This document shows positions 18,518 to 27,745 of a stretch of DNA of 64,000 bases, piece after piece. Both the position numbers and the translations under genes were made by a program. The stretch is from Saccharopolyspora gloriosae (GTDB lineage Bacteria > Actinomycetota > Actinomycetes > Mycobacteriales > Pseudonocardiaceae), in the NCBI RefSeq assembly GCF_022828475.1, contig NZ_CP059557.1, positions 3,333,470-3,397,469 on the forward strand, read 5' to 3'. Every line of letters begins with the position of its first letter. The first letter of the stretch is position 1. The notes under the pieces are model-generated. The model worked only from the letters and a program-made list of their open reading frames with translations. It did not search any database and was not told the DNA's origin.

Positions 18518-18585
18518 TTGAATCTTCAAGTAACAGCCTAGGGAAAGGCGCCGGGCACTTCAAGCGGTCCGGTTAGACTGGTCGG
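18518..18585. promoter_or_regulatory. Divergent promoter region with MarR-type palindrome
   Basis: TTGAA-TC-TTCAA (18518-18529) is a perfect inverted repeat close to the dioxygenase start. A -10-like TAGACT lies at 18574-18579, six bases before the GTG of the MarR gene, which suggests a leaderless marR transcript. Confidence 0.6.
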
Positions 18586-19074
18586 GTGGACGAGCCGAGG
18601 TGGTTGACCGAGGACGAGCAGAAGTCATGGCGCCAGCTCGCGATGCTCATGACGCTGCTGCCGCCCGCTCTCGACGCCCAGCTCCAGCGCGACTCCGATC
18701 TGACGCACTTCGGCTACTGGGTGATGGCGATGCTCTCGGAGCGGCCGGAACGCTCGTTGCGGATGAGCGACCTCGCCGCCCGCGCAGGCGCCTCGCCCTC
18801 GCGGGTCTCGCACGTGGTGGCACGGCTGGAGAAGAACGGCTGGGTGCACCGCGCCCGCTCCGACCGCGACGGTCGCAGCAACCTCGCCGAACTCACCGAC
18901 GCCGGATACCGCAAGGTCGAACAAGCCGCACCGGGCCACGTCGAACGAGTACGCGACCTCGTCCTGGACGCGCTCACGAGCACTCAGATCCAGCAGATGG
19001 GCGAGATCTGCGGCGCCATGCTCCGCCGCATCGACCCGGACGGCCGCATGGGAACCCGCCCGCTCACGGACTAG
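18586..19074 (+). CDS. MarR-family regulator
   Basis: The 162-residue protein has a winged helix (about 45-110) with the signature SDLAARAGASPSRVSHVVAR and the wing LEKNGWVHRARSDRDGRSN. It starts at GTG 18586 with no ribosome site, in line with leaderless translation from the -10 just upstream. The divergent LigB dioxygenase gene is its likely target. Confidence 0.92.
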   Translation: MDEPRWLTEDEQKSWRQLAMLMTLLPPALDAQLQRDSDLTHFGYWVMAMLSERPERSLRMSDLAARAGASPSRVSHVVARLEKNGWVHRARSDRDGRSNLAELTDAGYRKVEQAAPGHVERVRDLVLDALTSTQIQQMGEICGAMLRRIDPDGRMGTRPLTD

Positions 19075-19095
19075 CCCCATTCCCGCTTTCGAGAT

Positions 19096-19138
19096 GAACG
19101 CGTCCCCCGCCCAACGGGAACGGGCGAGGGACGCGTTC
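19096..19138. terminator. Strong bidirectional terminator hairpin
   Basis: GAACGCGTCCC-C-CGCCC pairs with GGGCG-A-GGGACGCGTTC around the loop AACGGGAAC. It lies between the stops of the convergent MarR and ABC-exporter genes. Confidence 0.85.
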
Positions 19139-19149
19139 GACTCGGAGCA

Positions 19150-21075
19150 TCAGCTCGCCGGTGTCGTGGCGCGCTGGCCGTTTCCGTTGGTGGGTGCGGT
19201 GTCGGTCTGCTGGGCGAACTGGGTCCGGTAGAGCTCCGAGTAGAGGCCGCCGCGGGCGAGCAGGTCCTGGTGCGTGCCCTGCTCGGCGATGGTGCCACCG
19301 GAGATCACCAGGATGCGGTCGGCTTCGCGGATCGTGGAGAGGCGGTGCGCGATGACCAGAGCGGTGCGGCCCGCCAACGCCGTGGACAGCGCCTGTTGCA
19401 CCGCTGCCTCCGACTCGGAGTCGAGGTGCGCGGTGGCCTCGTCCAGCACCACCACCGGCGGAGCCTTCAGCAGCAGCCGGGCGATCGCCAGGCGCTGCTT
19501 CTCCCCGCCGGAGAGCCGGTAGCCGCGGTCGCCGACCACCGTGTCCAAGCCGTCCGGCAGCTCGTCGACCAGATCCTGAAGCTGCGCGGTGCGCAACGCC
19601 GCGAACAGGTCCTCGTCGGACAGGCCGGGACGCGCGTAGGACAGGTTCGCGCGGATCGTGTCGTGGAACAGGTGCGGGTCCTGGGTGACCACGCCGACCG
19701 TGGAGTACAGCGAGCGCAGCGTCACGTCCCGCACGTCGTGCCCGGCGATGCGGATGCCGCCCTCGTCCACGTCGTAGAGCCGGCCGGCGAGGTTCGTGAT
19801 GGTCGTCTTGCCCGCGCCGGAATGCCCGACCAGCGCGATGGTCTGCCCCGGCTCGGCGCGGAAGGTGATGTCGTGCAGCACGTCGTGCGCAGGCGCGTTC
19901 TCCGGGCGGGCCACGGATTCCAGCGAGGCCAGCGAAACCTCGCTGGACGCGGGGTAGCGGAACGAGACGCCGGTGAACTCGACGGCGGCAGGCTCGGAAC
20001 GGGCGTCGAGCTCCACCGCGTCCGGCTTCTCCTCGATCATCGGCCGCAGGTCCAGCACCTCGAAGACGCGGTCGAAGCTCACCAGTGCCGTCATCACGTC
20101 CACGTGCACGTTGGACAGCGCCGTCAACGGGCCGTAGAGCCTGCTCAGCAGCGTCGCCAGCGCGACGAGCGTCCCGAGTTCGAACGCCCCCGACACCACG
20201 AGGCCACCGCCGAGCCCGTACACGACCGCCGTGGCCAGCGAGGCCAGCAGCGTCAACGCCACGAAGAAGACCCGGCTGTACATCGCGGACACGACGCCCA
20301 GGTCGCGGACCCGCGCGGCGCGCGAGGAGAACAGCCCGGCCTCCTCGTCGGTGCGGCCGTAGAGCTTCGCGAGCATCGCTCCGCCCACCCCGAACCGCTC
20401 GGTCATCAGCGAGCTCATCTCGGCGTCGGTCTTCATCTGCTCGCGGGTGATGCGCTGCAGCTTCCGGCCGACCCAGCGCACCGGCAGCAGGAACGCGGGC
20501 AGCAGCGCCAACGCGATCAGCGTGATCTGCCAGGACAGCGTGAACATCGTGGCCAGCACCAGCACGAGACTCAGCACGTTCGACACGACCGAGGACAACG
20601 TGCTGGTCAGGGCACGCTGCGCGCCGATGACGTCGGTGTTGAGCCTGCTCACCAGCGACCCTGTCTGGGCTCGCACGAAGAACGCGACCGGCATCCGCTG
20701 CACGTGGTCGAAGACCTCGGAGCGCAGGTCGTAGATCAGGCCTTCGCCGAGCCGCGCCGAATACCAGCGCTGCAGCAGGGACAGCGCCGCTTCGAGCACG
20801 GCCACCAGGGCGACGACGAGCGACAGCCACACCACCACGCCCATGTCGCGGGGCAGGATGCCGTTGTCGATGATCGCTTTGAACAGCAGCGGAGTCACGA
20901 TGCCGAGCACGGCGGCCAAGGCGACCAGCACCAGGAACGGGACGATGTCCCGCAGGTAGGGCCGGGCGTAGCGCATGATCCGCCGGGTGAGTCCGCGTGC
21001 GAGGCGCTGGCGGGTCACCGACTCGTCGCTGGCGAAGGAGCGCATCGTCTCCCAGCTGACGCCGGTGGGGGTCAT
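19150..21075 (-). CDS. ABC exporter with fused membrane and ATPase domains
   Basis: The 641-residue protein has six membrane helices in the N-terminal half (about 40-330) and a C-terminal ABC ATPase with Walker A GHSGAGKTT, Q-loop VVTQDPHLFHD, signature LSGGEKQRLAIAR, Walker B VVVLDEATAHLD and H-loop IAHRLST. This is the half-transporter layout of lipid or multidrug exporters, working as a homodimer or with another half. The ATPase domain has an unusual insert (about 25 residues, SLASLESVARPENAP) between the first beta strands. No adjacent partner gene is present. A palindrome lies 119 bases upstream. Confidence 0.93.
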   Translation of the reverse strand: MTPTGVSWETMRSFASDESVTRQRLARGLTRRIMRYARPYLRDIVPFLVLVALAAVLGIVTPLLFKAIIDNGILPRDMGVVVWLSLVVALVAVLEAALSLLQRWYSARLGEGLIYDLRSEVFDHVQRMPVAFFVRAQTGSLVSRLNTDVIGAQRALTSTLSSVVSNVLSLVLVLATMFTLSWQITLIALALLPAFLLPVRWVGRKLQRITREQMKTDAEMSSLMTERFGVGGAMLAKLYGRTDEEAGLFSSRAARVRDLGVVSAMYSRVFFVALTLLASLATAVVYGLGGGLVVSGAFELGTLVALATLLSRLYGPLTALSNVHVDVMTALVSFDRVFEVLDLRPMIEEKPDAVELDARSEPAAVEFTGVSFRYPASSEVSLASLESVARPENAPAHDVLHDITFRAEPGQTIALVGHSGAGKTTITNLAGRLYDVDEGGIRIAGHDVRDVTLRSLYSTVGVVTQDPHLFHDTIRANLSYARPGLSDEDLFAALRTAQLQDLVDELPDGLDTVVGDRGYRLSGGEKQRLAIARLLLKAPPVVVLDEATAHLDSESEAAVQQALSTALAGRTALVIAHRLSTIREADRILVISGGTIAEQGTHQDLLARGGLYSELYRTQFAQQTDTAPTNGNGQRATTPAS

Positions 21076-21545
21076 GTGGTGGTTCCTCTCGGTGAGCGGC
21101 CCGGTTCGGGGCGGGCCGGTGCGGCGGCCGGTTCGGGACGGCGTGCCACGTGGTCGCCGGGTCCGGTGGTGCGGTGTCCGGCGTTGATCCTGCGACTTCG
21201 TGTTAACTCGAAGTCAAACACGGAGCCGTCACCAGGTGTTCCCCGCGGAAGTCGGTCGATCTGGACGGCGGTGGCGGGAGGTTCGACGCGCCCGGGCTCG
21301 CGGTCCGGGCATCTCGGCTTCCGCGAACCCCGAAAACCCTTGCGCGTCAAGTGGTTTCAGGTGGTGCACCCGGATGACCACTCGTTCGAGCGAAGTGCGG
21401 TCTGCTTGATCACAGAAAACTTCGCGCTTCTGGAGGATCTTGCTCCGGACCGGGAAGCATTACTCTGTGTCGCAGGTTGGAAGCGCAGCGCGATTGGTCG
21501 CGAAGTCGCCGGCGTTTCCGGGGGAACCGAGTCACTGGGGTGTTC
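21076..21545. other. Divergent intergenic region of about 470 bases
   Basis: Apart from the inverted repeat at 21194-21215 I see no gene. Frames here lack ribosome sites and family resemblance. Confidence 0.5.
21194..21215. promoter_or_regulatory. Perfect inverted repeat upstream of ABC exporter gene
   Basis: GACTTCG-TGTTAACT-CGAAGTC has perfect 7-base arms with an 8-base spacer. On the minus strand it includes TTGACT, a possible -35 toward the exporter gene. No regulator gene is adjacent. Confidence 0.5.
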
Positions 21546-22370
21546 ATGTCGATCCACGAAGGGGCGGTGAACGGCCGCCGGGGCCGCCGCCTGCCCCGAA
21601 CCAACCTGATCACGACCGAGGACGTACCCGGCCGTCCGGATCCTCCCGTGCCACCGAGCAGGCAGGTGGCGCGGGAGCGGCCGACCCGCACCGGCCGCAT
21701 CCCGCTTCGGCTGGCCGACCGCTACTTCCTGGCCGCGCACTCGGGCGCGGACCGGCTCACCGCGCGAGTCGATCCGGTGCTGGTGTCGCTGGGTTGTGCG
21801 GGCGGCCTGCTGGTGGAACTGCTGCTGGAGGAGGAGATCAGCGTCGCGCCGACGGTGCGGCCCGCGGGCAAGGGGATGCCGCCGGACTTCCTGTCCTGGT
21901 CGGTGCTGCGCGAGGTCCGCAACGAACCGGACCACGAGGTGCGCACCTGGATCCGCCACCTCGCGCGCACCGCGACGGAGAAGGTGCGAGCGCGGCTCAC
22001 CATCACCGACGTGCTGCGGGAGGTTCCGGTCTCCGGCGGCTGGCGCGGCGGTCCGGCGGTCGCCTGGCGAGCCGGTTCGCTGGATCACCGGACTCCGGCG
22101 GAGGAACTCACGGACCTGTTCACGCACGCCGAATCGGCGGCCACCCGTTCCGGGATGATCACCGTCCCGGACGCGAAAGCGGAGGTGACCCTGGCGCTGC
22201 TGACCACCGGAACCGGCGTCACCGGACGGCTCGGGCTGCCCCGGCCGGTCCTGCGCCAGGCCGAACGTCGTTGCGAGCAATGGCTGCCGCGGCTGCCCGG
22301 CGGACTGCGCACGGTCGTGGCCGAGGTGAGCGCGGCCCGCGAGCAGTGGGCGATGACCCCGCGTCGCTGA
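21546..22370 (+). CDS. GPP34 (GOLPH3-like) domain protein
   Basis: The 274-residue protein fits the bacterial GPP34 family: after a disordered N-terminus (1-40) come RIPLRLADRYFLAAHS, GCAGGLLVELLLEEEI and the helical body typical of GOLPH3/Vps74 homologues. In eukaryotes this fold binds phosphatidylinositol-4-phosphate; in actinobacteria its role is not settled. ATG 21546 is chosen because a longer frame has no ribosome site. It lies 41 bases ahead of a permease gene on the same strand, so the three-gene unit 21546-24488 is probably one transcript. Confidence 0.8.
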   Translation: MSIHEGAVNGRRGRRLPRTNLITTEDVPGRPDPPVPPSRQVARERPTRTGRIPLRLADRYFLAAHSGADRLTARVDPVLVSLGCAGGLLVELLLEEEISVAPTVRPAGKGMPPDFLSWSVLREVRNEPDHEVRTWIRHLARTATEKVRARLTITDVLREVPVSGGWRGGPAVAWRAGSLDHRTPAEELTDLFTHAESAATRSGMITVPDAKAEVTLALLTTGTGVTGRLGLPRPVLRQAERRCEQWLPRLPGGLRTVVAEVSAAREQWAMTPRR

Positions 22371-22411
22371 CCGGCGCCCGGAGAACACCGCACGACAAGG
22401 AGAGATCGAAC

Positions 22412-23929
22412 GTGCCCACGTCCAAGACCGTGAGACCGGTGCAGGCTTCGCCCCGCCCCGGCCCGGTGTCGAACTCGCTCGCCGCCTCCCGCCTCGGGAT
22501 GTGGTCGATCATCTTCTTCACCGTCGCCGCCGCGGCGCCCGAGACCGTGGTGGGCGGGGGAGCGGTGAGCGGGTTCGCGGTCTCCGGCGTGAACGGCATC
22601 CCGGTGGGCTACCTGGCGGTCGCCGTGGTCCTCGGCCTGTTCGCCGTCGGGTACGTGACGATGGCCCGGCACGTGGAGAACGCGGGCGCCTTCTACGCCT
22701 ACATCGCCAAGGGGCTCGGCCGGACTCCCGGTACGGCCGCGGGCGGGGTGGCGGTGCTCGCTTACACCATGGTGCAGATCAGCCTCGTCGGCGGATTCGG
22801 AGTGGGCGCGGCGGACTTCCTGCGGCAGGTGGGCGGACCTGGCCTGCCGTGGTGGCTGTTCGCCGGTGTCGGGCTGGGACTGGTCGGCCTGCTGGGCATG
22901 CTCCGCATCGACGTCAACGGACGGGTGCTGGGAGTCCTGCTGCTCGCCGAGATCGCCGTGATCCTGTTCTACGACTTGGCGTTCATCACCGACCCCGCGG
23001 AACCGGGAGTCTCGCTGACGACGCTGAATCCGGCGCAGCTGGGGACGGGTGCGGCCGGCGTGATCTTGGTGATCGCCTTCACCGGGTTCATCGGCTTCGA
23101 GAATTCCACCGTGCTGGCCGAGGAAGCGCGAGATTCCCGCACGGTCAGCCGGGCGACGTACCTGTCGCTGTTCGTGATCGGCGGGCTCTACGGCCTCTCG
23201 ACCTGGGCGTTGACGGTGGCCACCGGGCCGGATCAGATCGTGGCGAAGGCCGGGGAGCACTCCACTCAGCTGATGTTCGCGCTCGCCGCGGACCGGTTGC
23301 CCGCCGGGCTGGTGACGGTCGGATCCGCGCTGTACGTGACGAGCCTGTTCGCGGGAATGCTCTCGTTCCACCACGTGTGCGCCCGCTACTTCTTCGCGCT
23401 CGGCCGCGAAGGCATCGGTCCGCGCGCCCTGGCGATCACCAGCAGCCGCACCTCGGCGCCGATCGCGGGTTCGGCGGCGCAGAGCGTGCTCACGGTGCTG
23501 GTGGTCGGCTTGTTCGCGATGACGGGCTGGGACCCGGTCACCTACCTGTTCTTCTGGGGCGCGTCGGCCGGTGCGCTGGGAGTGCTGATCCTGGTCACGG
23601 CCACTTCGCTGGCGGTCGTGGGCTACTTCCTGCGGATTCCCGCGCCAGGGCACGGAATATGGCGCACGCTGCTGGCGCCGTCGATGGCCGCACTGGTGCT
23701 CGGCGGGATTCTGGTCCTGACGGTGCGTTCGTTCGGCACGGTGCTGGGCGTGGCGCCCGGCGATCCGGCGGCCTGGATGCTGCCCGGTGCCTACCTGGTG
23801 GTGGTTCTGGGCGGACTCACCTGGGGTTCGGTACTGCGCGCCCGATACCCGGAGTCGTACGAGCGGATCGGCATGGGGGCGCGATCGGTCACGATCGCAC
23901 GTTCGGAGGAGCGGATGGATGGGGAATGA
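22412..23929 (+). CDS. APC-family amino acid/polyamine permease
   Basis: The 505-residue protein has about 12 membrane segments and the APC signature near the first helix (FFTVAAAAPETVVGGGAVSG). The glutamate-rich loop GFENSTVLAEEARDSRTVSR in the middle is common to the family. It starts at GTG 22412 behind AAGGAG. It probably imports an amino acid or amine. Its last 11 bases overlap the GNAT gene, which suggests that the transported compound is acetylated after uptake, but this is inference. Confidence 0.9.
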   Translation: MPTSKTVRPVQASPRPGPVSNSLAASRLGMWSIIFFTVAAAAPETVVGGGAVSGFAVSGVNGIPVGYLAVAVVLGLFAVGYVTMARHVENAGAFYAYIAKGLGRTPGTAAGGVAVLAYTMVQISLVGGFGVGAADFLRQVGGPGLPWWLFAGVGLGLVGLLGMLRIDVNGRVLGVLLLAEIAVILFYDLAFITDPAEPGVSLTTLNPAQLGTGAAGVILVIAFTGFIGFENSTVLAEEARDSRTVSRATYLSLFVIGGLYGLSTWALTVATGPDQIVAKAGEHSTQLMFALAADRLPAGLVTVGSALYVTSLFAGMLSFHHVCARYFFALGREGIGPRALAITSSRTSAPIAGSAAQSVLTVLVVGLFAMTGWDPVTYLFFWGASAGALGVLILVTATSLAVVGYFLRIPAPGHGIWRTLLAPSMAALVLGGILVLTVRSFGTVLGVAPGDPAAWMLPGAYLVVVLGGLTWGSVLRARYPESYERIGMGARSVTIARSEERMDGE

Positions 23930-24488
23930 GCCTGATGTGCGGACCAGGACGCTGGTCAGCGCGTTCGTCGACGACGCGGTGTCCTGCTGGCTGGTTCCGG
24001 ACGCGCAGCGGCGCGATCAGGTGTACCTGGAGTGGTTCGGCATGGTCGTCGAGCACGCCGATCGCGTCGGCGCGGTGCGGTCCACCGAATCGGTCGTGGA
24101 GGTGTGGTTTCCCGGCACAGCGGCGGAACCGCCCCGGATGCTGGACGCGGCGGGCGAGCAGCGGCTGGGCGAGGTGGTCGGCCCGTTCACCGATCGCTTC
24201 AGCATGCTCGGCGAGCTCACCGGAGCTCGGCATCCGCTGGCCGAGCACTGGTACCTGTCGCTGATCGGCGTCGCACCGAGTCACCAGCGCACCGGGGTGG
24301 GCACGGCGGCGCTCACGGCGAGCCTCCGGGAGTACGACCGCACCGGCCTGCCGACGTACCTGGAGGCGAGCAGCCTCGGGAGCCGCGCGCTGTACCTCCG
24401 GCTCGGCTTCACCGACGTCGACGAGCCGATCCAACTCCCCGACGGTCCGAAGCTCTACCCGATGTGGCGCCCGGTCGGAGGCGAATGA
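23919..24488 (+). CDS. GNAT-family N-acetyltransferase
   Basis: The 189-residue protein shows the GNAT core: WYLSLIGVAPSHQRTGVGTA (motif A, with the acetyl-CoA pyrophosphate loop Q-R-T-G-V-G) and LEASSLGSRALYLRLGF (motif B). It starts at ATG 23919 inside the permease gene, with GGAGGAG upstream. Small-molecule acetylation is likely; the acceptor is unknown. Confidence 0.9.
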   Translation: MGNEPDVRTRTLVSAFVDDAVSCWLVPDAQRRDQVYLEWFGMVVEHADRVGAVRSTESVVEVWFPGTAAEPPRMLDAAGEQRLGEVVGPFTDRFSMLGELTGARHPLAEHWYLSLIGVAPSHQRTGVGTAALTASLREYDRTGLPTYLEASSLGSRALYLRLGFTDVDEPIQLPDGPKLYPMWRPVGGE

Positions 24489-24525
24489 GCGGTGTGGTGG
24501 TGGCTTCAGCCGTCTTTCCGGATGA

Positions 24526-24706
24526 GGGGTCGCTCAGCGGAACCTCAGCGGCGTGCTCGCCGCGCCCCTGGCCGGTGCAACAGGCTTTTCCCGAGTGGCT
24601 CCGCCACGGAGGAAAGTGCTGTCCTCGCGAGGAAGTCGTTGAGCACCCGCCGATGGTCGTCTTGCTCACGCTGTTCACTGCTCATCGGCTTCGCCGCGGA
24701 CAGGAC
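24526..24706 (+). repeat. Dispersed intergenic repeat, copy 2
   Basis: This is the longest copy of the element also found inverted at 3991-4154 and shortened at 27577-27681. It begins 38 bases after the GNAT stop. Its right end carries a GC hairpin with a TTC loop, weakened here to ATCGGCTTCGCCGCG. Confidence 0.8.
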
Positions 24707-24712
24707 AACTGC

Positions 24713-24943
24713 TCAGCGCTGGGATTCGGCTCCCACGTAGTCGAAATCCCAGGTGCCCACGGTGTGCGAGCCGGAGCGTTCGTAGATCAGCAGCGGTGGC
24801 GGCCCGGCGGCGCAGTGCGAGGGCGACGGTGGGCGGACGGGCACCGTGATGCGCGGAACGGGGTGGCCGGTCGGGTCCGCCGGGACCCTGACCTCGCGGC
24901 CATCCTCAGGCCCGCCGCGCAGCCGGGCTCGGACGTGATCCAC
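24713..24943 (-). CDS. Small hypothetical protein (76 aa)
   Basis: The 76-residue product has the patterns RGGPEDGREVRVPADPTG and GTWDFDYVG, a style seen in small uncharacterised actinobacterial proteins. GTG 24943 is chosen because AGGGAG lies eight bases upstream; an ATG at 24976 would add 11 residues and leave that ribosome site inside the gene. It is soluble and proline-rich. No function is known to me. Confidence 0.6.
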   Translation of the reverse strand: MDHVRARLRGGPEDGREVRVPADPTGHPVPRITVPVRPPSPSHCAAGPPPLLIYERSGSHTVGTWDFDYVGAESQR

Positions 24944-25307
24944 TGCGGTGTCTCCCTTCGCCGACTTCTGCGGCAACCGGTTCTGACTCGAGATCGTGCC
25001 GTCCGGTTCCCGGCCTCACTAGATCGAGTGATCATCCGGGGCGCCCGGGAGATCTGCGGGACTTTCGCACCCTGCTACCCGATGCGCTGCGTGAGGTGGA
25101 AGGCCGAGACGATCCGTCATCACCGATGTGGTCACCGAGCGTACTACCGTCCGGTCGCTGGATGGTGTCCCTGTGGCGGCTGGTGGGCGTACCGCCGCGG
25201 TGAACGCTGCCGTGATTCGCCGCTGTCCTACCGAAAACGGCCGCAAAGACACGTACAGCGACGAGAACGGATCAAAACCCGCGTTGCTGCGGAGCGTGAC
25301 TCGCCGT
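24944..25307. other. Intergenic stretch without a supported gene
   Basis: Frames crossing these 360 bases have no ribosome site or recognisable domain. I see no strong hairpin. Confidence 0.45.
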
Positions 25308-26063
25308 TCAGGTGTAGAGCGGGGCGAGCAGCGCGGCGGTGTCCACGAGGCGAGCGGAGTGCTCCAGCAGGGATTCCTTCGGCGTCTGGAAGGTGATCGT
25401 GGAGATGCTCACGCCGCCGACGGGACGTCCTTCGCGATCCAGCAGCGGCGCGGCCATGCAGCGAATCGTCCGCTCGTTCTCCTCGTCGTCGAGCGCGTAG
25501 CCGTCGGCGCGAACCCGGGAGAGTTCTCGTTCCAGGTCGGCCGGTTCGGTGAGGGTTCGTTCGGTGCGCGCGGTCAGGTTCCGCAGCAGTGCGGTGCGCT
25601 CCCCATCGGGCAGATGCGCCAGGATCGCCTTCCCGATCGCGGTGCAGTGCAGCGGAAGTACGCCACCGATCCGGGACGCCATCCGGTACGGGCCTGCGCT
25701 GTCCACCTTGCGCACGTAGATCGCGTGGTCGCCGCTGCGCAGCGCGACGTGCACGGTCTGGTCGACCTCGGCCTGCAAGCGCCGCAGCACGGCGTCCCCG
25801 CCGGTGTCCTCGCCGGAGGCGATGGTGGCCGACAGCGCGTAGGCGCGGGAGCCGAGGCCGTAGGCGCCGTCGCCGTCACCGACGACGTATCCGGCACCGG
25901 TGAGGCCGCTGAGGATGCGGTGCGTGCTCGGCTTGTTGATGCCGGTCGCGGCGGCGATCTCCCCGAGGCGGTGCGGGCCGCCGGGCTGAGCCACCGCTTC
26001 GAGCACGCGCAGCGTCCGCAGTGCGCTGCCTTCAGTGGCGCCGGAGGTCATGGGTTGCTGCAC
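25308..26063 (-). CDS. IclR-family regulator of the adjacent sugar-acid cassette
   Basis: The 251-residue protein has a winged helix (about 15-75; AAATGINKPSTHRILSGLTG) and an IclR effector domain (HCTAIGKAILAHLP, and RCMAAPLLDREGRPVGGVSI). The start is GTG 26063, with ATG 26051 as the alternative. It diverges from the MFS transporter gene over 169 bases containing two palindromes. By analogy with KdgR-type IclR proteins it probably represses uptake and breakdown of hexonates until an intermediate such as 2-keto-3-deoxygluconate binds. Confidence 0.9.
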   Translation of the reverse strand: MQQPMTSGATEGSALRTLRVLEAVAQPGGPHRLGEIAAATGINKPSTHRILSGLTGAGYVVGDGDGAYGLGSRAYALSATIASGEDTGGDAVLRRLQAEVDQTVHVALRSGDHAIYVRKVDSAGPYRMASRIGGVLPLHCTAIGKAILAHLPDGERTALLRNLTARTERTLTEPADLERELSRVRADGYALDDEENERTIRCMAAPLLDREGRPVGGVSISTITFQTPKESLLEHSARLVDTAALLAPLYT

Positions 26064-26141
26064 CGCCTTCGGGTAAGGAGTCCTCGCCGGGGATCTGCGT
26101 CGAGGCCGGGCGTTGATTTCCCGGTGATCGTCCCCTTACGC

Positions 26142-26181
26142 TACCGTTCACGAAAATAGAACGGTATTCCGTATTTCGGAA
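26142..26181. promoter_or_regulatory. Paired palindromes, probable IclR operators
   Basis: TACCGTTC-N9-GAACGGTA (26142-26166) is a perfect 8-base inverted repeat. It is followed at once by TTCCG-TATTT-CGGAA (26167-26181). The pair lies between the divergent IclR and MFS genes. Confidence 0.75.
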
Positions 26182-26232
26182 CGGTCCTCGGTTCGGGGAA
26201 GCGCCGGAAGCGGGTCGGCTCAAGGAGGAGCA

Positions 26233-27570
26233 ATGGCCGTGCGACCCGAGGTCGCGGACGGGGCATCCCGCCCGAGAGGCCGCGCGAACAACCTGCGATG
26301 GGGCATGGCCCTGCTGTGCTTCGTCGGCCTGTCGGTGAACTACATCGACCGTTCGGCGCTGAGCGTGGCGTTGCCCTCGATGAACCACGACCTCGGATTC
26401 GACCCGAGCGTGCAAGGGTTGATCCTCGGCACGTTCTTCCTGGCCTACGCCGGTTTCCAGCTTCCCGCCGGGGTGCTCATCGACCGGATCGGCGCGAAGC
26501 GCTCGTTCGCGCTGGGCGCGCTCGTGTGGGGCGTGGCCACGATGCTGACCGGCCTGGTCACCGGCCTGATGGCGCTGTTGGTCTTCCGGTTCCTGCTCGG
26601 CATCGGCGAGTCCACCGGGTACCCGGGTTCGGCGAAGGTCGTGTCCCGGTGGTTCCCGCGCCAGGAGCGGGCGTTCGCGAACAGCATCTGGGACAACGGG
26701 GCGCGGGCGGGCACCGCGATCGCGCTTCCCGTGGTGGCCGCGATCATCGCCTGGGAGGGCTGGCGTGCGGCGTTCGTCGTCGTCGGCGTGCTCGCGCTGC
26801 TCTGGGCGCTGTGGTGGTGGCGGGCCTACCACGAGCCGGAGGACCACCCGCGCGTCACGGACGAGGAACTCGCCTACATCAGGGCGGGCGGTGCCCGCGA
26901 AGAGTCCACTTCGGACACCGGGCCGAAGGTCCGCTGGCGGGACCTGTTCCGCTACCGCACGGTGTGGGCGATGATGCTGGGCTTCTTCTGCCTGAACTAC
27001 ATCATCTTCTTCTTCATCACCTGGTTCCCGAGCTACCTGGTGCAGGCGCGCGGTTTCGACCTGCTGGAGCTGGGCACGGTCGGCGCCATCCCCGGCATCG
27101 TGGCGATCGGCGGCAGCCTGCTCGGCGGCTGGGTGTCGGATTCCCTGGTGCGACGCGGCTGGAGCCTCACGAAGGCGCGCAAGACCTGCCTCATTCCCGG
27201 CATGCTGCTGAGTTCGGTGATCGCGCTGGCGGTCGTGGTGCCGAACGCGGCGACGGCGGTGGTGCTGCTGTCGATCTCGTACGCGAGCCTCGCGTTCAGC
27301 GCCGCGTCGGTGGCTTCGCTGCCCGCCGACGTCGCGCCGCAACCGGGCCAGGTGTCCTCGCTGGCGGGCATCCAGAACTGCGCGTCGAACATCGCCGGGT
27401 TCATCGGCCCGATCGTCACCGGCGTACTGCAGACCGCGACCGGCGGGTCGTTCGTGGCCCCGCTGGTGCTGTCCGGGGCACTAGGCCTGATCGGCGCATT
27501 CTCCTACGGAGTACTGATCCGCAAGGTCGAACCGCTGCCGATCCGCGTGGTTGCGGAACGGCCTGCGTAG
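26233..27570 (+). CDS. MFS transporter, anion:cation symporter type (hexonate/hexuronate uptake)
   Basis: The 445-residue protein has 12 membrane segments. The first carries NYIDRSALSVALPSMNHDLG, the signature of the ACS family that includes glucarate, galactonate and hexuronate permeases; the loop DRIGAKRSFALG is the MFS motif A. GGAGGAG precedes ATG 26233. The following genes degrade mannonate and KDG, so the substrate is probably a hexonate or hexuronate. Confidence 0.9.
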   Translation: MAVRPEVADGASRPRGRANNLRWGMALLCFVGLSVNYIDRSALSVALPSMNHDLGFDPSVQGLILGTFFLAYAGFQLPAGVLIDRIGAKRSFALGALVWGVATMLTGLVTGLMALLVFRFLLGIGESTGYPGSAKVVSRWFPRQERAFANSIWDNGARAGTAIALPVVAAIIAWEGWRAAFVVVGVLALLWALWWWRAYHEPEDHPRVTDEELAYIRAGGAREESTSDTGPKVRWRDLFRYRTVWAMMLGFFCLNYIIFFFITWFPSYLVQARGFDLLELGTVGAIPGIVAIGGSLLGGWVSDSLVRRGWSLTKARKTCLIPGMLLSSVIALAVVVPNAATAVVLLSISYASLAFSAASVASLPADVAPQPGQVSSLAGIQNCASNIAGFIGPIVTGVLQTATGGSFVAPLVLSGALGLIGAFSYGVLIRKVEPLPIRVVAERPA

Positions 27571-27576
27571 GTGTCC

Positions 27577-27681
27577 GGGTGGCGGAACCTCAACGGTCTT
27601 CTCGCGAGGACAGCTGAGAACCCGCCGGTGGTCGGCTTGCTCTAGCCGGTCGCTGCTCGGCGGCTTCGCCGCTGACATGAC
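27577..27681 (+). repeat. Dispersed intergenic repeat, copy 3 (internally deleted)
   Basis: It keeps the left end (GGCGGAACCTCA) and right end (CTTCTCGCGAGGACAGCTGAG to GGCGGCTTCGCCGC) of the element but lacks about 70 middle bases present in copies 1 and 2. It lies between the MFS and dehydrogenase genes of one cassette. Confidence 0.75.
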
Positions 27682-27745
27682 ACCGATCAGAAGATCAGGA
27701 CTGCCCAGTCGTTGTGGTGCACGGGAATTGAGAAGGGAACAGTCG

